The translations under genes and the position numbers were made by a program. Below, piece by piece: positions 17,571 to 26,000 of a stretch of 64,000 nt of DNA. Each line of letters opens with the position of its first letter. Position 1 is the stretch's first letter. The DNA lies in NCBI RefSeq assembly GCF_008728965.1, contig NZ_VSMC01000009.1:1-64000 (forward strand). Direction: 5' to 3'. Below the pieces are notes generated by a model, which saw only the letters and a program-made list of their open reading frames with translations, was not told where the DNA came from and did no database searches. This DNA is from Heminiphilus faecis (lineage in GTDB: Bacteria > Bacteroidota > Bacteroidia > Bacteroidales > Muribaculaceae).

Positions 17571-18413
17571 CTACAAGCTGTCGGTTGCAGGCTCGGCCGC
17601 ACGCTTTATGCTGTCCTTGCGTGCTTTCAACTCACGTTTGTAAGCCTTTAATTCCTGTTTGTGCGCTTCCCAGTCCTCCTTGTAGGCCCACATCCATTTT
17701 TCTTTTCTGATGTCGGCCTCGCACCTTGACGGCACGACGTCGGTGGGCACAAACTTGTAGAGTGCATCGATTTCTATGGGCTCGTTGTGATAATTGGCGT
17801 TGGAAAATTCTATAAGATGCAGCGTGGTCTTGTCCTCTATGACAAACTTGCGTCTTTCAAGAGCCACCCAATTGTCTTTATTGATATAGAACATAAGATT
17901 TAATCCCGGAGAGGGTAAATAGACAGCCGGTGTCACACCGCCGAATTTAGTCTGTTTCGTACGCTCAAATATGTCTACGATCAATGTGTCGCCGTCTATC
18001 TTGTATATTCCACCGCAAGTCCACACCGGTACCTTGCCATACCTTTTTGATATCATTCCGGTCAGGTCGGGCACATACAGCCCTTCATATTTTCGGGATT
18101 CATTATCAAATTTAAATGACACACAAGTACCGTCCTTATAAAATACCAAGTCGATGTCTTCCCATGCTATGTACGTTGAGTCTACTCCGTCCACATAATG
18201 CTGTCGAGGCAGTATGTTATAATAATAGCCTTGTATATTTATCAGACTGTCGATATTGGTTACCGTGTCCCATTTGTATTGGCCTACAGGTTTTGTGTCG
18301 CCGAAAATCTTCGACGGCTTGGTGCTCATACAACTTACCGAAGCAATGGTAATAAACACCGTAGCTATAACTGACATACAGTTGCGGTATACATCCATTT
18401 TGCGATGTCTCAT
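17571..18413 (-). CDS. Putative immunity lipoprotein, paralogue 6 (last of array)
   Basis: About 280 residues from the ATG at 18413 (an ATG at 18398 is also possible); the lipobox ASVSC gives an acylated N-terminus. It shares the array layout: an N-terminal QGYYYN strand, a YKDGTCVSF strand, a GGIYKIDGDTLIVDI strand, a KTTLHL strand, then KWMW and a charged C-terminal helix containing KRELKARKDSIKRA. It belongs to the 'SC' subgroup with the genes at 19833 and 20554. It is the longest member and ends the operon. Immunity function is inferred only from position behind the RHS toxin. Confidence 0.7.
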   Translation of the reverse strand: MRHRKMDVYRNCMSVIATVFITIASVSCMSTKPSKIFGDTKPVGQYKWDTVTNIDSLINIQGYYYNILPRQHYVDGVDSTYIAWEDIDLVFYKDGTCVSFKFDNESRKYEGLYVPDLTGMISKRYGKVPVWTCGGIYKIDGDTLIVDIFERTKQTKFGGVTPAVYLPSPGLNLMFYINKDNWVALERRKFVIEDKTTLHLIEFSNANYHNEPIEIDALYKFVPTDVVPSRCEADIRKEKWMWAYKEDWEAHKQELKAYKRELKARKDSIKRAAEPATDSL

Positions 18414-18445
18414 ATTTATAAAAATTAGTTTGGTTAATAGTCGTT

Positions 18446-19141
18446 TTAATGATTGGTTTTTAGTTTGCGGGCACGTTTGATGCTGTCTTTGCGTGCTTTC
18501 AGTTCGCGCTTGTAGTCTTTCCATTCATCCTCGTTTTCCCACATCCACTTTTGCTTCTTTAGCCAAGGTTCTGGCATATTAGGTAATGTGTCCACAGGGA
18601 CAAAATGTAATACTTCATTTTTATTTATTACAGAGCCTGTCTTTCCCTTTTCAGGATAATATATATATTTAAAAAATCGGAGCGTATTTTTATCCTCAAT
18701 AAAATAATAGCGGCTGGTCAGATACCTACCATTACATAAATGCAAATAATTATCTAAGATTAAAGTATCATTTCGTTGCGAATAAATGAAACGAGAAAAA
18801 TGGGTATCATTAATTAATGCATCTAAAGTAGGGAGATATTTCCCTTTCAGACTATCATATAATTTACTACCAGTATAGTCTATAGCAGTTCCATCAGGAT
18901 ACAATACAAGGGCCTCATACCAACCATGATCATTGTTCCCGTAAAAATAGCCCTGTGTATTTAGCCCCTTGATTTTTGGGATATAGTCTTTGCCGTATAA
19001 GGCTGTTTGATTTTCCTTTGTAAACCGATTTCCTCCGTCAAATATTTTGCAGCATCCTGACATAAATAATATACAGCAGACCACACCGGTCAAGCGAAGG
19101 CTATTTCCGAACAATAATTCTGTTATAGCTGATTTTTTCAT
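18446..19141 (-). CDS. Putative immunity lipoprotein, paralogue 5
   Basis: 231 residues, lipobox MSGC followed by CKIF. It is most similar to the neighbour upstream (19138): both share NSLRLTGV at the start of the signal, KGLNTQGYFY, NDTLILD, LHFVPVDTLP and the charged C-terminus WLKKQKWMWEN, while the central part differs. Its ATG overlaps the stop of that neighbour (ATGA), indicating coupled translation and probable tandem duplication. DNA here is visibly more A+T-rich than in surrounding housekeeping genes. Confidence 0.75.
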   Translation of the reverse strand: MKKSAITELLFGNSLRLTGVVCCILFMSGCCKIFDGGNRFTKENQTALYGKDYIPKIKGLNTQGYFYGNNDHGWYEALVLYPDGTAIDYTGSKLYDSLKGKYLPTLDALINDTHFSRFIYSQRNDTLILDNYLHLCNGRYLTSRYYFIEDKNTLRFFKYIYYPEKGKTGSVINKNEVLHFVPVDTLPNMPEPWLKKQKWMWENEDEWKDYKRELKARKDSIKRARKLKTNH

Positions 19142-19836
19142 TGGTTATCCGTTTTTAGTTTGCGGGCTCTCTTGATGCTGTCCTTGCGGGCTTTCAGCTC
19201 GCGCTTGTAGTCTTTCCATTCATCTTTGTTTTCCCACATCCACTTCTGCTTCTTTAGCCAAGATTCAGGTGTATCAGGCAATGTGTCTACAGGAACAAAA
19301 TGCAGCGTGTCATCTTCTTCCGATATCTTTCTTTTCCCTTTTTTATCATGTAATATCCGTTTTACCAAATGAAGCGTATTACTATCTTCAATAACGTATT
19401 GACGGCTAATTAAGCTTCGGGAACCACATAGAAGCAGATACTCATCTAAAACTAATGTGTCATTTATTATATTATAAAAGCCATTATTGTGACACCCCCG
19501 TATTAACGGAGATAAATTCCCGACAGGAGTACAACGTAATTCTATATATGAATCTACGGGGATATATTCAAAATATCTTCCGTCGCTATACAGTACAAGA
19601 AGACTGTACCAGCCAAGTTTATCCTCACCTTTACGATAAAAATAACCTTGCGTATTTAATCCTTTGATTTGCGGCTGATAGTTTTTGCCAAATACTACAT
19701 TTTGGTTTTCGCGAGTAAACTGATTCCCATAATTAAATATTTTGCAGCATCCTGACATAAGTAATATACAGCAGATCACACCGGTCAAGCGAAGGCTATT
19801 CCCTAACAATAATTCTTTTAGAGCTAATCCTTTCAT
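19138..19836 (-). CDS. Putative immunity lipoprotein, paralogue 4
   Basis: 232 residues, lipobox LMSGC-CKIF ('CCKIF' subgroup with the genes at 18446 and 22356). Conserved N-terminal frame GKNYQPQIKGLNTQGYFY, variable middle, conserved NDTLVLDEYL, LHFVPVDTLP, and a C-terminal helix with KRELKARKDSIKRA. Both ends overlap neighbours by ATGA (start with the gene at 19833, stop with the gene at 18446), so three genes are translationally coupled. Envelope location is expected from the lipobox. Confidence 0.75.
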   Translation of the reverse strand: MKGLALKELLLGNSLRLTGVICCILLMSGCCKIFNYGNQFTRENQNVVFGKNYQPQIKGLNTQGYFYRKGEDKLGWYSLLVLYSDGRYFEYIPVDSYIELRCTPVGNLSPLIRGCHNNGFYNIINDTLVLDEYLLLCGSRSLISRQYVIEDSNTLHLVKRILHDKKGKRKISEEDDTLHFVPVDTLPDTPESWLKKQKWMWENKDEWKDYKRELKARKDSIKRARKLKTDNQ

Positions 19837-20540
19837 TGGTTCTCCGTTTTTAGTTTGCGAGCACGTTTGATACTGTCTTTGTAGGCCTTTAATTCACGCT
19901 TATAGCCTTTCCAATCATTCTTATTATTCCATAGCCATTTCTTTTTACGAGCATCTACATGAAAATAAGATGGTATCGTATCTACATGTACAAAATTATA
20001 CTGCATGTTAGTATATATAGTATCGGTTCCTTCTTTATCATAAATTATGGTTTTGCATAGTCGCAGCATATGCTTATCTATCAGATTAAAGTATTGACTA
20101 TATATTTCCCAATATGGCCAATGAAAAAGACCATTTATACGTTCTATATAGAAATCTGCTATAATGGTGTTATTCTCCACTTTATAAGTTCCTCCGGTGG
20201 AAGCAAAAGTATCGTATGTCTTGTAATATGCCACATCCGGCATAGTATAGATATATGTCATCAATTGTGTCAAAGGGTACCCGATCGTATCTCTAAATTC
20301 ATCCAAGAAGTCAAAAGACACGCATGTCCCATTGTCATAAAATATATACCCCCGATTCGGTTTATCGCTGCGGCAATAATAACCGTTTATATCAATACTA
20401 TCAGATATATGTGTATTATAACCGGTATATAATAATACTCTCTCATTTTTTGACTTATATCCACGTCCTGAGTCATATAATGAACATCCTGTAATGATCA
20501 ATAATATCACAGAGAACAATATATTTCGGTTCAAAATCAT
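19833..20540 (-). CDS. Putative immunity lipoprotein, paralogue 3
   Basis: 235 residues, lipobox IITGC. It belongs to the 'SC' subgroup: DINGYYCR, YDNGTCVSFDF, GGTYKVENNTIIADFY, DKHMLRL, FVHVDTIPSY, then KKKWLW and the charged helix KRELKAYKDSIKRARKL. It starts 13 bases after the previous gene. The layout of strands is the same as in the CCKIF subgroup, so both subgroups probably share one fold. Function is inferred from context only. Confidence 0.72.
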   Translation of the reverse strand: MILNRNILFSVILLIITGCSLYDSGRGYKSKNERVLLYTGYNTHISDSIDINGYYCRSDKPNRGYIFYDNGTCVSFDFLDEFRDTIGYPLTQLMTYIYTMPDVAYYKTYDTFASTGGTYKVENNTIIADFYIERINGLFHWPYWEIYSQYFNLIDKHMLRLCKTIIYDKEGTDTIYTNMQYNFVHVDTIPSYFHVDARKKKWLWNNKNDWKGYKRELKAYKDSIKRARKLKTENQ

Positions 20541-20553
20541 ATATGTTTAAATC

Positions 20554-21219
20554 TTAATTATTTTTTCGACTTAGTCTTTTAAGCTCGTTTTTATATGCTT
20601 TCCAGTCTTCTTTATATCTCCACATCCATTTTTTCTTTTTCAGGTCATTATTATATGGGTCAGGAAGATATTCCAGAGGAACAAATTTATATTCAAAGTC
20701 ACCGTTTAATATCTCACCGTCTTCATTTATACGCTGAAAAAGCCTTAAAGTGTTTCGGTCTATAATTTTAAATTTATCAGTATAAAATTCCAGCCATGTA
20801 TGAATATATATTATATTGTTTTTTTCATAAAAATCGATTGTCAATGTATCACCTGATATCGTATATATGCCATTATATTTATTCCATAGAGCTATATTAC
20901 CCGGTTTTTTTGAGACAAGCAAACCGAGGTTTTCAACTGGTATTCCTCTAAGATCACTTAGCTCGTTTTTAAAATAATATGATATACAAGCCTGATCTTT
21001 ATATAAAATAAATATGCTATTGGACTCTTCCGAATAATAGTATCCGTTAATATTTAGCTTTTCTTCAATTTTGGTATCGGTGTCTGTCGCAAATAGCACT
21101 GACGGACTTTTATCATTAAAATCCTTTCTCGTATAAAAAAGGCCGCAACTTATCAACAAGGGGGTCATAACTAATATGATTACTTTGTTTTTGCAATGAT
21201 TTATAATAAATTTATTCAT
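20554..21219 (-). CDS. Putative immunity lipoprotein, paralogue 2 (partner of displaced tail)
   Basis: About 221 residues from the ATG at 21219; lipobox LLISC. An upstream in-frame TTG was rejected because it would put ten polar residues ahead of the signal. SC-subgroup features: NINGYYYSEE, YKDQACISYYF, GIYTISGDTLTIDFYEK, RNTLRLFQRI, KFVPLEYLPD, KKKKWMW. The C-terminal helix is shortened and diverged (ELKRLSRKNN). It directly follows the displaced toxin tail with a 39-base gap, so it would be the cognate protector of that tail if the immunity model is right. Confidence 0.72.
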   Translation of the reverse strand: MNKFIINHCKNKVIILVMTPLLISCGLFYTRKDFNDKSPSVLFATDTDTKIEEKLNINGYYYSEESNSIFILYKDQACISYYFKNELSDLRGIPVENLGLLVSKKPGNIALWNKYNGIYTISGDTLTIDFYEKNNIIYIHTWLEFYTDKFKIIDRNTLRLFQRINEDGEILNGDFEYKFVPLEYLPDPYNNDLKKKKWMWRYKEDWKAYKNELKRLSRKNN

Positions 21220-21258
21220 CTTGATTTTAATATTAAATGTTGACGACAAACATAGTCC

Positions 21259-22359
21259 TTACCAGATACTTATAGGAGAGTTATATCCATTTTGATAAAA
21301 AATTCCTGTTGTCATATTTTTATAGTTTGTAAATTGGGGGGTCCCAATTTTTTTATGAACTGCATTTTGTGTAATGTTTTGGATGCATTTATCGCTAAAA
21401 CCGATACGTTGTATCTGATTGCCTGATTTAAAACCAATCCAAAATGGAGCACTATAAACGGCCCCATTACTCCATACGTCTGGCTTTTCTTGTCCTGATT
21501 CTAAAATTTGATTATGATCTATTTTTTGTGAATTATTATACTCCGACTCTAACTTTCCGTCATTTGTGGTTACGTATGTGCCGATAGTGAAATCTTTGAA
21601 GCCGATTTCAACGGCGCTGCTGCGCCACCGGTCATGATCTTTATTTCCAAAAAGGTCGTTTGAGACGCGGATAGAGACGCCTCTCAATAGGAGCGATATT
21701 GTGCCTACGTTCTGCGAGCCGAGACGGTTGCCTTGAACGGTTTCGGAGTAGTAGTGGGTGAGGCCGTAGCCGGCGCCCCAGCCATCGTAAGAGAAAGCGA
21801 AGTCGCCTCCGACATACTTGTTGCCCGCTCCGGCTGAGAGTGAGAAGCCCCAATCGCCGAACTGCATCGACGCCATGGCCGAGACTCCGGCCGTGAGTCC
21901 ATTGGCTCCGAGCGAAAATGCCGGCGACAGCGACAGATTCACATTGTTGTTTATCGGTATGGGTATGGAGAGCATCGGGTGATTGGCTATGCAGTTGGCT
22001 ACCGAATACTTCAGGTAACTGCCCACCGACCCACCTAAAAGACCTGCTCCGGCACCGCAGGTGTTATAGCCAATCCAGCCCGACAGACCGGCCGAAATGC
22101 CACGCTTGATTGACGACATGCCCCAATGGCCCGTGGTGAAGCCGCTTTGCAGATAGCCCGTCACGGCGGATATGGCCGATACCAGCAGATCATCGATGCC
22201 GAACCATTCGCCCGAGGCGTCGCGATACTTCAGCGGATTGTTAAGGCAGTAGCTGTAGCGGTTGAAGCTCTGGCTCTCCGTTGGCGCCTGCACGTAGGAG
22301 AATGCGCTGTCACTCCCGGCATAGACAACCGCGATTATTATTTTATTTGTAAATTTCAT
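21259..22359 (-). CDS. Displaced RHS C-terminal toxin tail behind a signal-like start
   Basis: 366 residues. Residues 1-21 (MKFTNKIIIAVVYAGSDSAF...) look like a short signal or membrane segment. From Tyr22 the protein is nearly identical to the RHS protein from Tyr1878: the last ~30 residues of the RHS core, then the same glycine-rich tail. The two diverge for ~45 residues and at short sites near the end, then both finish GYNSPISIW. It lacks the RHS shell, the FG-GAP and SpvB regions, and the aspartate at RHS position 1876. The ATG overlaps the stop of the preceding lipoprotein (ATGA), so translation is plausible. It may be an expressed alternative toxin or a recombination donor for tail switching. 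Confidence 0.75.
   Translation of the reverse strand: MKFTNKIIIAVVYAGSDSAFSYVQAPTESQSFNRYSYCLNNPLKYRDASGEWFGIDDLLVSAISAVTGYLQSGFTTGHWGMSSIKRGISAGLSGWIGYNTCGAGAGLLGGSVGSYLKYSVANCIANHPMLSIPIPINNNVNLSLSPAFSLGANGLTAGVSAMASMQFGDWGFSLSAGAGNKYVGGDFAFSYDGWGAGYGLTHYYSETVQGNRLGSQNVGTISLLLRGVSIRVSNDLFGNKDHDRWRSSAVEIGFKDFTIGTYVTTNDGKLESEYNNSQKIDHNQILESGQEKPDVWSNGAVYSAPFWIGFKSGNQIQRIGFSDKCIQNITQNAVHKKIGTPQFTNYKNMTTGIFYQNGYNSPISIW
21565..22296. repeat. ~730-bp duplication, copy 1 (displaced tail)
   Basis: This segment is nearly identical in DNA to about 23396-24127 within the RHS gene, at a constant offset of 1831 bases. The upstream homology breaks precisely at the Tyr codon (22294-22296 against 24125-24127). 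The other end fades over ~40 bases; shorter homology returns near 21300-21430. The repeat is in direct orientation, so recombination between copies would delete lipoprotein gene 22356 and replace the RHS tail. Confidence 0.85.
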
Positions 22360-23060
22360 CTCTTCATGAGTTTGGAGTTTAGTTTGCGGGCACGTTTGAT
22401 GCTGTCCTTGCGGGCTTTCAGCTCGCGCTTGTAAGCCTTCCATTCATCCTCGTTTTCCCACATCCACTTTTCTTCCTTTAGCTTAAGCTCTGGGATATCA
22501 GGCATTGTGTCAACCGGTACAAAATGCAATATCTCGTTCTCATTAATTACTGTACTTCCACCTTTCTCATCATAAGATGCATATTTTACATAATGAAGCG
22601 TATTATTATCTTCAATAACATAAAATCGGCTCCTTAACATGCAATAATAGCATGTATTTAAATAATCATCTAAAATCAATGTGTCATTTCGTATCGTATA
22701 AATGTAATGAGTGTATATCCCTCCAATTAATGGTCTTAAATCCTTAAGCTGTTCCCTTTTTATGTTTTCATGTGATTTTTCAATCTTATAATCTATTGCA
22801 ATCCCATTTTTATAAAAAACGAGCACACTTTCCCATCTAAGATTATCAATTTCATCTCGATAAAAATAACCTTGGATATTTAAATTTTTTATTGGTGGTT
22901 GATAATTTTTGCCAAATAGGACATTTTGATTTGCTCGAGTAAATAGATTTCCCGAGTAAAAAATCTTACAACATCCTGTCGTTAATACAATGCAGCAAAT
23001 TGTACTTATTAAACGAAATTTATCCCGAATGAGAGACTTTATTATGAGTATATGTTTCAT
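22356..23060 (-). CDS. Putative immunity lipoprotein, paralogue 1 (partner of RHS tail)
   Basis: About 234 residues from the ATG at 23060, 15 bases after the RHS stop; an in-frame TTG at 23081 overlaps the RHS stop and was rejected. Lipobox VLTTGC-CKIF puts it in the CCKIF subgroup with 18446 and 19138: GKNYQPPIKNLNIQGYFY, NDTLILDDYL, LHFVPVDTMP and a C-terminal helix with KRELKARKDSIKRA. It is the gene directly behind the full-length RHS protein, the normal place for a cognate immunity gene. Its stop overlaps the start of the displaced tail. Confidence 0.75.
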   Translation of the reverse strand: MKHILIIKSLIRDKFRLISTICCIVLTTGCCKIFYSGNLFTRANQNVLFGKNYQPPIKNLNIQGYFYRDEIDNLRWESVLVFYKNGIAIDYKIEKSHENIKREQLKDLRPLIGGIYTHYIYTIRNDTLILDDYLNTCYYCMLRSRFYVIEDNNTLHYVKYASYDEKGGSTVINENEILHFVPVDTMPDIPELKLKEEKWMWENEDEWKAYKRELKARKDSIKRARKLNSKLMKR

Positions 23061-23074
23061 ATAAGTGAACGTTA

Positions 23075-26000
23075 TTACCAAATGCTTATTGGTGAATTAT
23101 ATCCGGATTGATAAAAAATACCCTTATTAAAATAATTATAACCAAGGAAATATGGCGTATGTGCAAATCCTTTATGGACACCATTCTGTGTTATGTTCTG
23201 AACCACTTTATGACTGAAGCCTATCCTTTGTATCTGATTGCCTGACTTGAAGCCTATCCAAAACGGTGCAGAAAAGACTTCGCCCTTTTCCCATGCGCCA
23301 AGACTATCTCCATTTTTGTCATCATTGTTTTCGCCCCATATCGGGGCTTCGGCTTTAGAATTTACGTTGTTATTTGATTCTTTTTTCCCGTTATTTGTCG
23401 TTACATATGTGCCTATAGTGAAGTCTTTGAACCCGATTTCAACGGCACTGCTGCGCCAACGGTCGTGCTTTTTATTGCCAAAAAGGTCGTTTGAGACGCG
23501 GATTGAGACACCTCTAAGCAGGAGCGAGATTGTGCCTACGTTCTGCGAGCCGAGACGGTTGCCTTGAACGGTTTCGGAGTAGTAGTGGGTGAGGCCGTAG
23601 CCGGCGCCCCAGCCGTCGTAAGAGAAAGCGAAGTCGCCTCCGACATACTTGTTGCCCGCTCCGGCTGAGAGCGAGAAGCCCCAGTCGCCGAACTGCATCG
23701 ACGCCATGGCCGAGACTCCGGCCGTGAGTCCATTGGCTCCGAGCGAAAATGCCGGCGACAGCGACAGATTCACATTGTCGTTTATAGGTATGGGTATGGA
23801 GAGCATCGGGTGATTGGCTATGCAGTTGGCTACAGAATACTTCAGGTAACTGCCCACCGACCCACCTAAAAGACCTGCTCCGGCACCGCAGGTATTGTAG
23901 CCAATCCAGCCAGAGAGACCCGCCGAAATACCCCGCTTGATTGACGACATGCCCCAGTGGCCCGTGGTGAAGCCGCTTTGCAGATAGCCTGTCACGGCTG
24001 ATATGGCCGATACCAGCAGGTCATCGATGCCGAACCATTCGCCCGAGGCATCGCGATACTTCAGCGGATTGTTAAGGCAGTAGCTGTAGCGGTTGAAGCT
24101 CTGGCTCTCCGTTGGCGCCTGCACATAATTGTCGATTGAGAAAAAACGGCCCAATACCGGGTCATAAAGTCGACCGTTCATGTTGATTATTCCAAACTCA
24201 TGATGATGTTCGTGGCCCGAATAACCTCGCTGCAGTCCAATGGAGTTGAGTCCGATGTGGGGCACTCCCCATACATCATATTCTGCCGAGAAGACCTTAT
24301 TACCCTCGGCATCAACAACCGATACTATGCTGCCCTGTGCGTCGACAAAAGAGTAGTAGGGGGTGAATACGCCGTCGCTCTTGACAATGATGATATTGCC
24401 TTCGAGATAGTAAAACTCGCGTGTCGCACCCTGCTCGGTTATCTTTTCATAATTGCCGGCGTAGATGGTCTCGCGCACTGTGGTACCGCCGTTTGTAAGG
24501 GTCGATATGCAGCGCCGGCCGTCGGGTCCGTATAAGAACGTCATCTCCAGCCGGCCTGAGGCTATACGTGACACCATGCCGGCATCGTTGAAGTCGGTCG
24601 AAATAGATGCCGAGGGTATGATGCCGTCAGTGTTGTCGACCTCGGTGACGGCATGGGGCTTCGACGAATCGTAGCGGTATTCGCCTATGCCGGTCTTGTA
24701 AATGATGTTGCCGTTATCGGCATAAGCTATATCGGTCATGACCTCTTTGCCAGTGCTTACCGATACAAGACGGTCAAGCTCGTCATAGCCGAAACCGTAC
24801 GATTCGCGTCCGCTCATGGACGAGGAGATTATATTGCCCGTGGCGCCGTCATATCCGAGGGCTATGCTTTCGGAGTAACGCCGGCCTTTGACAAACGGGT
24901 CACGCTCGACATCGAGCGATGACGGATAGCCGTTACTGTCAAGGGTGCGCGTAGTGATTAAAGTGCCGAGGGCCACACTCCGGGCCGTTATGCCGTCGTT
25001 TGAGTCAAGACGCCACACTTCTGAATTATTGGCTTTTATGGCACACATGAACCCGTTTATGTCATACTCATACTCTACTATCAATCCGCCGGGATAAGTG
25101 GCTTTGGAAAGTTGTCCGTCGGTGTTGTACTCGTTTGTGACGGTGAATGTGCCTTTTGCAGCCAGCTCATGCGATGTGGTAAGCACTCTGCCGTAAGCAT
25201 CGTAGGTGTAGGCTATGGCTGCTCCTGTCACCGACTCTCTGACAAGTCGATTGAGCGAGTTGCCCTCGGTGCCGTAGGTATAGTCTGTAGTGATGTCGCC
25301 GGTCATTCGTTGCGACAGGCGTCCGAGATTGTCATAGGTGTTGGTCAGTGTTACTCCCCGAGCGTCGGTCTGTGACAGCACGCTGCCGTCGGCGGCATAA
25401 GTGTAGGTGGTCGTGCCGGCGTCGGGATCGTTCATGCTTATACGGTTGGCTGCTCCATCATAGGCCATTGTTACTGTAGAGCCGCTGCTTGAAGCCTTTG
25501 ACGGATAACCGTTGGAATTATAAGTGTACGTGACTGACGATACCGGATCGGTGGATGACTTGACATTGCCCCAAGCATCGTTGACGACGGTGCGTAAGCG
25601 CCCGTTTTTGTCGGTTGTCACTGAGCGATTGCCGTACGAGTAATTACGGCTCTTGCCGTTGCTGAATGACTCCGATACTATGCGCCCGCGTCGGTCATAG
25701 GCATATGAAGTTGTTGTATACAGGCTTCCTGTGTGGTTTTCGATAAGCGATACAAGCCCGTTGATGCCGTGTCTTGACGCCTTTGCTACCGTAATATCGC
25801 CGGGAGCTGACGAGCGGACAAGAGTTTCTCGTCCGAGGATATCATACCAAGTGACGGTTGTAGTTCCGTCGGATTCCACACTTTTTACGAAATACCGGTA
25901 CTCATCGACAGCGCCCCAGCCTCTGATGTAATTTATGGCGGTGCCGTCTGGCTTGGTGACAGACAACGGTCTGTTCCATCCGTCATAAGTGAACTTTCGT

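Noticed and set aside
18414-18524. N-terminal extension MERLQARTES... ahead of the last lipoprotein
   Set aside because: It is an out-of-frame reading of the conserved 3' end of the previous lipoprotein gene. The lipoprotein signal begins at 18413.
22360-22443. N-terminal extension MEGLQARAES... ahead of the displaced tail
   Set aside because: Same artefact: the other frame of the repeated lipoprotein 3' end. The ATG at 22359 overlaps the stop as ATGA and begins a signal-like segment.
17590-22465. Regularly repeated ~90-bp blocks that could suggest a CRISPR or repeat array
   Set aside because: They are the coding 3' ends of six paralogous genes ~700 bp apart, not short repeats with spacers.
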